Below are positions 36,348 to 44,344 of a DNA stretch of 64,000 nucleotides, one piece after another. This stretch comes from Allorhizocola rhizosphaerae. Its GTDB lineage: Bacteria > Actinomycetota > Actinomycetes > Mycobacteriales > Micromonosporaceae. Location of the stretch: positions 1-64,000 of the forward strand of contig NZ_QJUG01000009.1 in assembly GCF_003426775.1 (NCBI RefSeq), read 5' to 3'. Made by a program: the position numbers and the translations under genes. A model generated the notes under the pieces. The model was given only the letters and a program-made list of their open reading frames with translations. It did not search any database and was not told where the DNA came from. Positions within the stretch are counted from its first letter, which is position 1. Each line of letters starts with the position of its first letter.

Positions 36348-38369
36348 ATGCGGATGGATGGCGCCTCGGGGTCCGTGTCCGGCCGGCTGGGGTTGAGTGA
36401 CGCCGATCGGCGGCAGTTGCTCTACCTCGACGCCGTGCGGGCTGGCTTGGATCCCGGGGTGCCACCGCCGTGGCGGGTGGACTGGGCGACCGGGACCGAC
36501 CTGGATCCCAGGCTGGAGCTGAAGCTGCACGTGGGACCGGTGACCGCGGTTGCCTTCGGGGTCGTGGAACAGAGGCCGTGGGTGGCGGTCGGTGTTGAGG
36601 AGCGCGGTTCCCCTGCTCGGCTGCTTGTCGGCGATCTGCTCTCGGGCCAGTTGCGCGAGTTGCCGTGCGACGAGCCCGTCCGGAGCCTGTCGTTTGCGAC
36701 GATGTCCGCGGATCATGCTCTGGTCTCAGGGCACGAAGGCGGGCGGCTGCGGCTTTGGGGAGCGGCAGATGGCACGCTACGCAAGACATGGGAAGCGGGC
36801 GACCATGACGTGGAGAAGCTCGACGTTGTGGAGTCCGGTCGCGAAGCGTGGGCGGTGACCCGGGACGCCAACTGCCGGGTCCGATGTTTCTCGCTCCCGT
36901 CCGGTGAGCCGGTGGAGGTTCCGGGCACGGGCCACGCGTGCGCGATGTGTGCCGGCCGGCTCTCCGATGGGCGAGCCGTGGTCCTGCTGGGCGACGACGG
37001 CCTGTCGCTGTGGGAGATCGCCAGCGGTCGGTCTTCTTCTTTGCCAGTACCGAGTGAATGTCTGCGCTTGCGAAGCGTCGCGCTGTCGAGAGTGGACGGT
37101 CGGGACTGCGCGACGATGATGGACGAGGCTCATCGGATCGCTACCATAGATCTGTCCGCTGGTGCGCAGATCGCCCCTGCCATCACCGCCCACATGGCTG
37201 CGCACCCGGATGCGGTGATGGAGATAGCCTCGCTTCGTGGGCCTCACCCGCCGCTGGCGGTGATGGCTGGGAGGCTCGCCGTGCCGACACGGTGGCGTGT
37301 GCACCTATGGAACCTGGGCACGTCGCAGCAGGACGTCTCACCGATTGCCGGCACGGTCGCGGGCTGCCTGGTACAGGCCGTCAGGTGGCAGGATCGCGAC
37401 CACCTGGTGACCGCGTCGCCACGAGATGGCGTGGTGGCACTGTGGGATCTCGACCAGCCGCTGGTCCGTGCGCTCGGGCACGAGCAGCGCGTCAGCCGGG
37501 TCGTGGTGGCCAAGCCCGATGGCATCGTGGTCAGCGCCGACGAGGGCGGCACCATCGTGGCGCGGCACGCCGGCGATGGGCATGTGCTTGCCCAACCGCT
37601 GGCCACAGGCGTCGAAAGCACGCGGGCGCTGGCAGCGTGGCGCGAAGGTGACGACATCATCGCGGCACAGGGCGCGGGTGCGCGACACGCTAGCGACAGC
37701 AATTTGCGGCGATGGAACCTGACCACGGGTGAGCCATACGGCCCGCCCATCGACGCGCACCCCAACGTTGTGCACTGGCTCTCCCGGATCGCGCTGCCGG
37801 GCGGCGATGCCTTGGTGAGCTACGGTCCCGACGGAATGCTCAAGATCTGGCGGCCCCACGACGGTGTCCTGCTCGCCGAGACCCTCACGAACGTTGAATC
37901 CAAGCTCACCGGGTTCGCGACCGGGATCGTCGAGGGGCGACCGCTTGCGGTGCTGACCTCCTACAGCCAACCCATGGCAGTGTACACATTGGACGATCTG
38001 GCGGCGCCACCGACCGTCATCTCTACGGCCGGCGACGATGTCGCCCTGGCCATCGCCGGCCCGCACATCGTCGCCGCCCATTCCCGAACCGCACCCCGCA
38101 CCGTGCGCGTCTGGCACCTTTCCGGCCAGCGGATCGGGCCCGGTATCCCCGGTGACGCCGAGATCACCACGCTCGCGCCGCGAACATGGCCGGCCGCGTT
38201 CATAGGCCGCGCCGACGCAACGGTCTCCCTGACCGACCTCCACACAGGTCACGACCTTTGCCCGCGCATGCTCCTGCCCACCGTGCCGAGCACCATGACC
38301 GTGACCGCCGACGGCGATCTTATCGTCGGCTTCGGCAGCGACCTGGCCCGCGTCCGCCCGCCCGGCTGA
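36348..38369 (+). CDS. WD40 beta-propeller protein, candidate immunity partner of the Rhs toxin
   Basis: This 673-residue cytosolic protein has no signal peptide. After about 60 residues (SDADRRQLLYLDAVRAGLDP) the rest is WD40-like repeats: VTAVAF, ALVSGHEGGRLRLW, LVTASPRDGVVALWDL, GIVVSADEGGTIVARH, ALVSYGPDGMLKIW and RVWHLSGQRIGPG are repeat strands, enough for one 12-14 blade or two 7-blade propellers. ATG 36348 follows AGAAAGG with correct spacing and lies 10 bases after the Rhs stop, so the two are co-transcribed. The position is that of an immunity gene. WD40 propellers are not a usual immunity fold, so the role is inferred only. No enzymatic motif was seen. Confidence 0.85.
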   Translation: MRMDGASGSVSGRLGLSDADRRQLLYLDAVRAGLDPGVPPPWRVDWATGTDLDPRLELKLHVGPVTAVAFGVVEQRPWVAVGVEERGSPARLLVGDLLSGQLRELPCDEPVRSLSFATMSADHALVSGHEGGRLRLWGAADGTLRKTWEAGDHDVEKLDVVESGREAWAVTRDANCRVRCFSLPSGEPVEVPGTGHACAMCAGRLSDGRAVVLLGDDGLSLWEIASGRSSSLPVPSECLRLRSVALSRVDGRDCATMMDEAHRIATIDLSAGAQIAPAITAHMAAHPDAVMEIASLRGPHPPLAVMAGRLAVPTRWRVHLWNLGTSQQDVSPIAGTVAGCLVQAVRWQDRDHLVTASPRDGVVALWDLDQPLVRALGHEQRVSRVVVAKPDGIVVSADEGGTIVARHAGDGHVLAQPLATGVESTRALAAWREGDDIIAAQGAGARHASDSNLRRWNLTTGEPYGPPIDAHPNVVHWLSRIALPGGDALVSYGPDGMLKIWRPHDGVLLAETLTNVESKLTGFATGIVEGRPLAVLTSYSQPMAVYTLDDLAAPPTVISTAGDDVALAIAGPHIVAAHSRTAPRTVRVWHLSGQRIGPGIPGDAEITTLAPRTWPAAFIGRADATVSLTDLHTGHDLCPRMLLPTVPSTMTVTADGDLIVGFGSDLARVRPPG

Positions 38370-38480
38370 GGCGCGGGAACCCGATCAGCAGACGAACGAT
38401 GCCCCTCGCCGAAGGTGTGAGCCCGCGTGGACGTCTGCTTCGTGGCTGGCGCCTTCTGACAGAAGACCAGGGCCATTACC

Positions 38481-38699
38481 GTGGACGAATTCCACGATGC
38501 GCTGGCCGGGCTCGTGCTCGCCGAGATCGAGCTGGGGGAGGGCGAGCAGCCGCCCGCACCCGGCCCCGAGGTGACCCGCGACCCGCGCTTTACCGGTGGC
38601 TACCTGGCCCACGCGACACTGGCCCAGATCGACGAGCTGTTGCGCGTTGCGCGGGCTGTCCGGATTGGACAGCCCGCGCAACGTCGCTTGCCTGGTTAG
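38481..38699 (+). CDS. Small hypothetical protein
   Basis: This 72-residue ORF from GTG 38481 reads MDEFHDALAGLVLAEIELGE and later DPRFTGGYLAHATLAQIDEL. The frame is acidic and helical, with normal codon bias for the first 55 residues. The end (from about VARAV) is encoded by the hairpin at 38646-38682 and by the edge of the duplicated serine hydrolase fragment, so its tail is probably recent. There is no clear ribosome site. It could be a remnant; no function is recognised. Confidence 0.4.
   Translation: MDEFHDALAGLVLAEIELGEGEQPPAPGPEVTRDPRFTGGYLAHATLAQIDELLRVARAVRIGQPAQRRLPG
38646..38682. terminator. 16-bp perfect hairpin at the edge of the duplicated fragment
   Basis: GTTGCGCGGGCTGTCC (38646-38661), loop GGATT, GGACAGCCCGCGCAAC (38667-38682). 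It sits 14 bases beyond the stop codon of the leftward gene remnant. The hairpin at 40335-40360 sits in the same place relative to the intact gene. The stem bases differ by a compensated pair. Confidence 0.65.
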
Positions 38700-38901
38700 C
38701 CGGAGGTACCGAAGGGCCTCGCCGGACGGACAGCGGTGTCCAATAGACGGAGCGGGGTGGTGGCCCCGGTCTGCGCGGGCGCGGTAACGCCGAGGGCGGC
38801 AAGGACGAACTCCACGCGAGCGATGTCGATCGGGTGAGGCTCGCCCGGTACCGAATAGAATGCCATGTTTTCGGCCATCGTCGGATTGCGGGAGCTATAC
38901 G
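38696..38901 (-). pseudogene. Truncated duplicate of the 3' end of the serine hydrolase gene
   Basis: The fragment is about 80% identical at the DNA level to 40380-40585, the last 65 codons of the serine hydrolase gene. The 70 bases around AATGCCATGTTTTCGGCCAT are nearly identical. The protein text ENMAFYSVPGEPHPIDIARV, then EFVLAALGV, is shared, as is the end RPFGTSG (RPFGTLS in the gene). Similarity stops near 38901, so neither a start nor the catalytic part is present. It is a direct-orientation partial copy 1.7 kb from its source. Confidence 0.85.
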
Positions 38902-38945
38902 CCGTCCCGCGCAGGTCGACGAGGTGATGCGGTTCGCGCGGGAAC

Positions 38946-39476
38946 TCACGAGAATGATCTGAGCTGCCACACCTGGTTGAAGTTGGAGGTGTCCAGGTTC
39001 CAGCTTTGGAGCCAGGTCCCGTTCTGGTTCTGGCGGCCGGGATCGGGCTGGATCACCTTGGAGAATCCGACGTTCTGCAGCCGTCCGCCGGCCATCAGGC
39101 GCCACATTTGGTTGGTCTGGTTCGGCGGATAGCAGTCCCACACCTGGATTTTCGTGCCGTCGCCGCCCGCGAACTCGGCCGGAGCGTCGAGGCAGCGACC
39201 GCTGGCCACGTTGATGAGCTCGAAGGAGGTGAGACTGCGCCAGCGCCGCCGCCACATCTGGTTGTACTGGGTGGGCGGATAGCAGTCCCAAAGCTGCATG
39301 GGCGTGCCGTTGACGCCGCCCCACTCGGCAGGGGAGTCGAGGCAGCGGCCGCTGGCGCTGTGCACGATGTACCAGGGGCCGTCGACTTCGCCGTCGGCTG
39401 ATGCGCTCGTGGCGGGTGAGAGCACGGCGACGAAGACGGCGAGAGCCGTTGCGGTGCGCGCGAGTTTGAGGTTCAT
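38946..39476 (-). CDS. Secreted ricin-type beta-trefoil lectin
   Basis: The 176-residue protein has a signal peptide (ARTATALAVFVAVLSPATSA) and one trefoil of three repeats. Two repeats are nearly alike: GRCLDSPAEWGGVNGTPMQL with WDCYPPTQYNQMW, and GRCLDAPAEFAGGDGTKIQV with WDCYPPNQTNQMW. The third is less regular (VIQPDPGRQNQNGTWLQSWN). The QxW-type turns expected for ricin B folds are visible. It should bind extracellular carbohydrate. Start ATG 39476. It is divergent from the IclR gene, and lies between the two copies of the duplicated serine hydrolase 3' end. Confidence 0.85.
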   Translation of the reverse strand: MNLKLARTATALAVFVAVLSPATSASADGEVDGPWYIVHSASGRCLDSPAEWGGVNGTPMQLWDCYPPTQYNQMWRRRWRSLTSFELINVASGRCLDAPAEFAGGDGTKIQVWDCYPPNQTNQMWRLMAGGRLQNVGFSKVIQPDPGRQNQNGTWLQSWNLDTSNFNQVWQLRSFS

Positions 39477-39581
39477 GATGCCGAGACTGCGCCGCCGTGT
39501 CACATTTCGACAGGCACGCGTATCACTGAGTGACCCACGTCGTTGATCCGACACAGCGCCACCGCCCGGCCCGGCACGACA

Positions 39582-40433
39582 ATGGGCGGCGTGGACGACC
39601 ACACCGTTGTGGGCCGGATGCTCGCCGTGCTCGACGCCGTCGCCGACCTCGCCGATGCCGCGACGCTCGCGGCGCTGACCCGGTGCACCGGCATTCCTAA
39701 ACCGACCGTGCGGCGTATCGCGGCTGACCTGTGCGCACGAGGAGTGCTGCTGCGCGCGGGCGGCAGCTACCGGCTTGGGCCACGTCTGCTGGAACTCGGC
39801 CTGCGCACTGCGGCGAAAGACAGCCTGCGCCTGGCCGCCGCGCCGCACATCTGGGATCTGTTCGCCCGGACCGGCGAGATCGTGTGGATCTCGACGATCA
39901 CCGAAACCTCCCACTTCTTGCTCGACAGCGCGTTCGGGGCCAACCGGGCGTCGGACATGCGCAGACCGTGGCCGACCACGATCCGCAGCATGGGTTTCCT
40001 CACGACGGCCGCCGGCCGGATTTTGCTTGCCGACCGCCCCGAACTCGCTGAGGAGCTTGGCTCGCAACCGATACCGCGGTTGACCCCGTACAGTCTGACC
40101 ACCTGGCCCAGGCTGATCGCCGCGGCACGAGCGGCCGCCGAAGACGGGATAGCCACCGAACGCGAGCAGTCCCTGCTCGGCTACAGCTGCATGGCGGCTG
40201 GGATCCGCGGACCGGACCATACCGTCGTCGGTGTGCTCGGCGTCCTCGGACGGGCACACGCCATGGCCCTGCACCGCTTCACCCGCCCGCTGCTCGCCGC
40301 CGCCGACGACATCGAGCAGGCCCTGCACCGCGCGGCGGGCCGTCCGGTTGGACGGCCCGCGTCAAGGGCAGTGGGTCGGTTAACTGAGGGTGCCGAAGGG
40401 ACGGGCGGCCTTGACATCCGGTGTCCAATGTAG
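39582..40433 (+). CDS. IclR-family transcriptional regulator
   Basis: The 283-residue regulator has an N-terminal winged helix (RMLAVLDAVADLADAATLAA, GIPKPTVRRIAADL) and an IclR effector domain (RPWPTTIRSMGFLTTAAGR, EDGIATEREQSLLGYSCMAA, VVGVLGVLG). The conserved part ends around ADDIEQALHRA. The final 28 residues (from AGRPVGRPASRAV) are translated from the hairpin at 40335-40360 and from the antisense of the serine hydrolase end, so the native stop seems to have been lost. Start ATG 39582 or GTG 39591. The target is unknown. Confidence 0.8.
   Translation: MGGVDDHTVVGRMLAVLDAVADLADAATLAALTRCTGIPKPTVRRIAADLCARGVLLRAGGSYRLGPRLLELGLRTAAKDSLRLAAAPHIWDLFARTGEIVWISTITETSHFLLDSAFGANRASDMRRPWPTTIRSMGFLTTAAGRILLADRPELAEELGSQPIPRLTPYSLTTWPRLIAAARAAAEDGIATEREQSLLGYSCMAAGIRGPDHTVVGVLGVLGRAHAMALHRFTRPLLAAADDIEQALHRAAGRPVGRPASRAVGRLTEGAEGTGGLDIRCPM
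40335..40360. terminator. 11-bp hairpin between convergent IclR and serine hydrolase genes
   Basis: GCGGGCCGTCC (40335-40345), loop GGTT, GGACGGCCCGC (40350-40360), 20 bases beyond the serine hydrolase stop. It matches the hairpin at 38646-38682 except for one compensated base pair (C-G here, T-A there) and a shorter stem. Confidence 0.65.
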
Positions 40434-41597
40434 ACGGACTGGGGTGGTGGCCGTGGTGGCGGCGGGTGCGTTGACGCCAAGGGCGGCCAGGACGAACTCC
40501 ACGCGGGCGATGTCGATCGGGTGAGGCTCGCCCGGTACCGAATAAAATGCCATGTTTTCGGCCATCGTCAGGCTGCGGGAGCCATGCACGGACAGCGTGA
40601 CGTGGCCGACTGTGCCGCCGTCGTGACCCCATGCCCGTTCACCGCCGGGCAGGCCCAGCCAGTACAGCCCGAGGCCGTAGCCGCCCGCGTCGGGGACGGT
40701 TGGGTCGAACGGGTTGGTGGTCTGCATCTCGCGCAGCAGGCGGGCGTTGAGCAGGCGCCCGCCGAGCAGGGCGCGGTAGAACCGGTTGAGGTCCTGCGGT
40801 GTCGAGATGAGCTCGCCGGCCGCCCAGGCCCAGGTCATGTTGTACACGCTGAAGTCGCGCAGGTTGCCGTCGATCCACGGGACGTAGGCCTCCGAGTGCG
40901 GACCGTGGATGCGCGGAAATCCGCCCGGGAAGTAGCTGGAGTGCAGGCCCAGCGGCCGCAGGATGCGCCGCTGCACCTCGTCGGCGTAGCGCCGCCCGGT
41001 CAGCCGCTCGATGAGCAGACCGAGGAAAATGTAGCCGGTGTTGCTGTAGGAGAACGGGCTGCCGGGTGGGCCCGTGGGCGGCTGGCTCAGCGCGATGGCG
41101 ATCAGCTCCTGCGGCCGGTAGACGCGCTTGCCCACGTTGATGACGTCGTCGGGTGTCTGCAGGAGCGCGTTGGTGTAGTTGAACACGCCGCTGGTGTGGT
41201 TGAGCAGCATGCGGATGGTGATCGCTCCGGTGGCGTATTCGGGCAGATAGCGTGTGATCGGGTCGTCGAGGCCGAGCCGGCCCTCGCCCGCGAGCTGAAG
41301 CACGACCGTGGCCACGAAGGTCTTGGTGATGCTGCCAACCCGGTGCCGGAACCACGGCTGGACCGGCCGTCCACTGTCGACATCGGCCAGGCCCGCCGCC
41401 AGCCCCCACCGGCGGTAATCGGCCCTGACCTCGGCGAAAAGACCGGGCATGCCTGCCTGGTGCACGGCTTCGAGCAGCTCCTGCAGGCGGTCCCGTTCGC
41501 CGCCGTCGGGGTTGCCCTGCGCGAAGGCCGTGCCGGGCAACGCGAGAGCCGCTGGCGCGGCCACGGTCAGCCCAGCAAGCAGTGTCCTGCGATGCAT
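40380..41597 (-). CDS. Exported serine hydrolase (class C beta-lactamase/D-Ala-D-Ala carboxypeptidase fold, S12)
   Basis: The 405-residue protein has a signal peptide (residues 1-26) with a twin-Arg-like start (MHRRTLLAGL). The active-site motifs are SxxK in GSITKTFVA, YSN in FSYSNTGYIF and HxG in WGHDGGTVGH. Length fits actinobacterial S12 carboxypeptidases and esterases. It could hydrolyse D-Ala peptides, beta-lactams or esters; motifs do not decide. ATG 41597 follows GGGGGAGG. The last 65 codons are duplicated at 38696-38901. It overlaps the convergent IclR gene by 54 bases. Confidence 0.9.
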   Translation of the reverse strand: MHRRTLLAGLTVAAPAALALPGTAFAQGNPDGGERDRLQELLEAVHQAGMPGLFAEVRADYRRWGLAAGLADVDSGRPVQPWFRHRVGSITKTFVATVVLQLAGEGRLGLDDPITRYLPEYATGAITIRMLLNHTSGVFNYTNALLQTPDDVINVGKRVYRPQELIAIALSQPPTGPPGSPFSYSNTGYIFLGLLIERLTGRRYADEVQRRILRPLGLHSSYFPGGFPRIHGPHSEAYVPWIDGNLRDFSVYNMTWAWAAGELISTPQDLNRFYRALLGGRLLNARLLREMQTTNPFDPTVPDAGGYGLGLYWLGLPGGERAWGHDGGTVGHVTLSVHGSRSLTMAENMAFYSVPGEPHPIDIARVEFVLAALGVNAPAATTATTPVRLHWTPDVKAARPFGTLS

Positions 41598-41627
41598 GAG
41601 AAAACCTCCCCCAAGGTTGATGTGTCT

Positions 41628-42305
41628 CTACGCCAGGCTAGCCCTTGCGGTAAAGCCGAAGATGTCCGGGACCGCGTCCGGCGAACCGGCCTCGACAACG
41701 CGGGTGAGGGTCAGACCCGAGTCCAATGCGGTGTGCAGGAGATCGGGCAGCGGCGTGTGCCACGCGCCCACCTTGTCGCGCACGCCTTGATCGGTGAACG
41801 AGTCGAACCGCCGGTCGCGCCGATGGTAGCTGCCGTCAACAATGACCCGGGCCGGGTCGGAACGATCGGCGAACGCGCCGGTGAAGGACGGATGGACTCC
41901 AATGTGGACGAGCGTGCCGCCGGGCCGCAGGATGCGGGCGGCCTCCGCCACCACGGCCGCGTAGTCGGGCACGTCGGTGTGGGCGAGAATGCAGGTCGCG
42001 GCCGCCACGCTGCCCGACGCGATCGGCAGGGCAGCGGCGTCGGCGCACGCGACCGGCAGCTTCGCGGCGGCGTGGCGCAGCTGGCCGGACGACAGGTCCA
42101 CGCCGATCGGTGACCAGCCCAGCTCGGTGAGCACACGGGCGTGGGCGCCGGTGCCGCAGCAGATGTCCACACAGGTTTGCGCGTTGCCGTGCGGCAACAG
42201 CTCGCGCAGCATGCGATGCACGCGCTCGGTGAACACCGACGCCGACCCGTCGATATATTCGGCATACCAGTCGGCGATGGCGTCGTAGGCCGCGATATTC
42301 CCCAT
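41628..42305 (-). CDS. SAM-dependent methyltransferase (class I)
   Basis: The 225-residue protein has the Rossmann SAM motif VDICCGTGAHARVL, the acidic motif II region IGVDLSSGQL, and motifs CADAAALP and LRPGGTLVHIGVHP. The cysteine pair in the motif I loop is unusual but tolerated in this family. The substrate is unknown. It lies 30 bases upstream of the serine hydrolase on the same strand and is divergent from the Nudix gene with a 32-base gap. Confidence 0.85.
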   Translation of the reverse strand: MGNIAAYDAIADWYAEYIDGSASVFTERVHRMLRELLPHGNAQTCVDICCGTGAHARVLTELGWSPIGVDLSSGQLRHAAAKLPVACADAAALPIASGSVAAATCILAHTDVPDYAAVVAEAARILRPGGTLVHIGVHPSFTGAFADRSDPARVIVDGSYHRRDRRFDSFTDQGVRDKVGAWHTPLPDLLHTALDSGLTLTRVVEAGSPDAVPDIFGFTARASLA

Positions 42306-42337
42306 CCCGCGAATGTTACTTCGGTTAAGGTCGGCGG

Positions 42338-42832
42338 ATGTCCTATGCGAGGCGCTCGGCGCGGGTCATCCTGGTGGACGGGCAGGATCGCGTGCTGCTG
42401 TTCCGCTTTCCGTGGAACCATAGGCGGCTGGAGGAAGGCTATCTGTGGGTGACGCCGGGCGGTGGGGTCGACGACGGCGAGACGTTGCACGGCGCCGCCG
42501 TGCGTGAGTTGCGCGAGGAGACGGGTCTCGTGCTGGCCGAGGACGTCCGGTTGCCGCACGTCGGCTATGCGGAGGGTTACGCGAGATTCGACTGGGCGAA
42601 GGGAGTCTTCCGCGACGACTACTTCTACCATCGCGTCGATGCGCATGATGTGGACGAGTCGGGCCAGGAGGAGTGGGAGAGCAAGGTGATGCTCGGCTTC
42701 CGCTGGTGGAGTGTGGACGAGCTGCGCTCGCCCACCGAACGCGTGGTGCCGCCCGGCCTGGACGCCCTCGTCGTGGACCTGCTGCGCGGCCGCTTGCCCG
42801 AATCACCGCTACAGCTGGCCTGGCATCACTAG
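42338..42832 (+). CDS. Nudix hydrolase
   Basis: The 164-residue protein has a complete Nudix box, GGGVDDGETLHGAAVRELRE followed by ETGL, matching GX5EX7REUXEEXGU. It starts with ATG 42338 after AAGG. Nudix enzymes hydrolyse nucleoside diphosphates linked to another group; the substrate cannot be read from sequence. Its stop overlaps the convergent MetF-like gene by 4 bases. Confidence 0.9.
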   Translation: MSYARRSARVILVDGQDRVLLFRFPWNHRRLEEGYLWVTPGGGVDDGETLHGAAVRELREETGLVLAEDVRLPHVGYAEGYARFDWAKGVFRDDYFYHRVDAHDVDESGQEEWESKVMLGFRWWSVDELRSPTERVVPPGLDALVVDLLRGRLPESPLQLAWHH

Positions 42833-43578
42833 CGACTTTCGAGCCGCAGAGCCATTTGGCGGTACCGGCTTACGGGCACCAGGTGCACGCCGTCGAACGC
42901 GCCGCTGTCGCGCAGCTGGTCGATCATCTCGCAGGCCGCCTCGACACCCGCGTCCCGGTCCTGCGCGACCCGTTCCACGAGCGAGCCCGGGATGTCAATG
43001 TCCGGAATGGACGCCGCGAGCTCGTGTGCCATGCGCGGGCTGGCGAGCACCATCACGCCTGCGTAGACCGGCATGTCCAGCGTGACGGACTCTCGCCAGC
43101 GCAGCAGCGCGTCAACCGAGAAGCTCACCTGCGCGAACATGAAGTCCGCGGCCCGCTTCCACGAAGGCACCTTGCGCAACCCGGATGTCACGCCCACCCG
43201 AAACGGCGTCATGGCCTCAAACCCACGGGCCTCGTCGATCATCGCGCGCACCGTCAGCTCGCTGGTCCGGTCGCCCACCGTGGGCTTGTCTCCGTACACA
43301 AACAAGAACTGGTCCACCCCATAGGCCGCAGCCGTCAGCAGATCTCGCCGGAAGCCCAGCAGATTCCGGTCGCGGGAGTTCAGGCAGGCGATGCTGCGTC
43401 CACCCATCGCGGCCACCTCGTGCGCCACGGCGATGCTCGAAACCGTCGCCCGCCCGATGTGGTTGTCGGGTATCAGGAACGACCCCGCGACCGGGCTGAG
43501 CACCCCGATCTGATGCCGCACCCGGGTCAGGTCGGGCCGCGTCGGCGGCTCGATCTCGCATACCAGCTCGAAGCTCAT
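42829..43578 (-). CDS. Methylenetetrahydrofolate-reductase-like protein
   Basis: This 249-residue protein has the MetF barrel pattern: ELVCEIEPPTRPDL at the N-terminus, SFLIPDNHIGRATV, then IACLNSRDRNLLG, FLFVYGDKP, and FRVGVTSGLRK with FMFAQVSFSVDALLRW. The catalytic Glu is at ELVCEIEPP. It is shorter than MetF (about 290-300), so it may use another folate, or a partner. ATG 43578 is preferred; an upstream frame to 43632 is poor. It is divergent from the deleted nitroreductase. Confidence 0.8.
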   Translation of the reverse strand: MSFELVCEIEPPTRPDLTRVRHQIGVLSPVAGSFLIPDNHIGRATVSSIAVAHEVAAMGGRSIACLNSRDRNLLGFRRDLLTAAAYGVDQFLFVYGDKPTVGDRTSELTVRAMIDEARGFEAMTPFRVGVTSGLRKVPSWKRAADFMFAQVSFSVDALLRWRESVTLDMPVYAGVMVLASPRMAHELAASIPDIDIPGSLVERVAQDRDAGVEAACEMIDQLRDSGAFDGVHLVPVSRYRQMALRLESR

Positions 43579-43595
43579 GACGAGTAGTATGCGGC

Positions 43596-43946
43596 ATGCG
43601 GATAGCGACCATCCCCGCCCCGACGTCGCCACGCCAACCCCGCGAGCAGATGATCGAGGCAGCGCGCGGGTTCGCCGAGAACATGTCCACGAGACGGTCG
43701 GTGCGCGACTTCTCGCCCGAACCGTTTCCGCTCGAAGTCATCGAGGAGGCGGTCCGGGCCGCAGCGACGGCTCCCAGCGGGGCCAACATCCAACCCTGGC
43801 GGTTCGTCGTCCTCACCGACCCGCACCGCAAGCGCCCGCGCGAGGAACGGGGCTTCGTCGTGATCCCGGTAGGATTCCCGGCCGATGGCGCACGCGTGCC
43901 CGACATCGCTCGCAAACCCCTGGAGGAGGTGTTGGTCCGCGCATGA
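43596..43946 (+). pseudogene. Nitroreductase-family gene with large internal deletion
   Basis: The 116-residue frame joins two ends of a flavin nitroreductase. The N-terminal part STRRSVRDFSPEPFPLEVIE through APSGANIQPWRFVVLTDP is the FMN-binding start. The C-terminal part VVIPVGFPADGARVPDI then ARKPLEEV is the normal end. Intact relatives have about 220 residues, so about 100 residues (most of the FMN site and the dimer helices) are missing, and the junction lies near residues 80-85. The frame stays open, so a peptide could be made, but it should not fold as an enzyme. The stop overlaps the next gene (ATGA). Confidence 0.75.
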
Positions 43947-44341
43947 ACCGCAAAGGCTGGATCATCGTCGGGGCGGTGGCCTCGTTCCTGCTCGTGCTGT
44001 GCTGTGCGTGCGCGGTGGCCGGATGGGCGTGGTGGAGCGGCACCCGCGACGCCCCGGCCGCGACCGTCGAGCAGTACCTGACCGCGATCCGCGACGACGA
44101 CACGGCCCGGGTGCGGGAGCTGACGTGCCACCGGGCGGGCGTGGCCACCCGGCTCATGGCCGACTGGACCGACGTCGTGGACTGGGAGATCATCGGGGAC
44201 GAGAGCTATGAGCGTTCGGCGGAGGTGACGGCCCGTGTCACGTACACCATCATGGGCATCACCGACAGCCAGCGCATGGTCTTCACGTTGCTCAAAGAGG
44301 ACGACCAGTGGGTGGTGTGCGGGCTGACCGCCGCGCGATAG
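43943..44341 (+). CDS. Single-pass membrane protein with NTF2-like (DUF4878-type) extracellular domain
   Basis: This 132-residue protein has one N-terminal transmembrane helix (WIIVGAVASFLLVLCCACAV). The small alpha+beta domain following it (TVEQYLTAIRDDDTARVREL, a Cys, and VFTLLKEDDQWVVCGL) resembles the NTF2/DUF4878 fold used for ligand binding or wall interactions. ATG 43943 overlaps the stop of the deleted nitroreductase, which implies translational coupling to that gene. No function is known. Confidence 0.7.
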   Translation: MNRKGWIIVGAVASFLLVLCCACAVAGWAWWSGTRDAPAATVEQYLTAIRDDDTARVRELTCHRAGVATRLMADWTDVVDWEIIGDESYERSAEVTARVTYTIMGITDSQRMVFTLLKEDDQWVVCGLTAAR

Positions 44342-44344
44342 GCA

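Noticed and set aside
39477-40328. Upstream extension of the second lectin to 460 residues
   Set aside because: The added part is antisense to the IclR gene and would bury the signal peptide.
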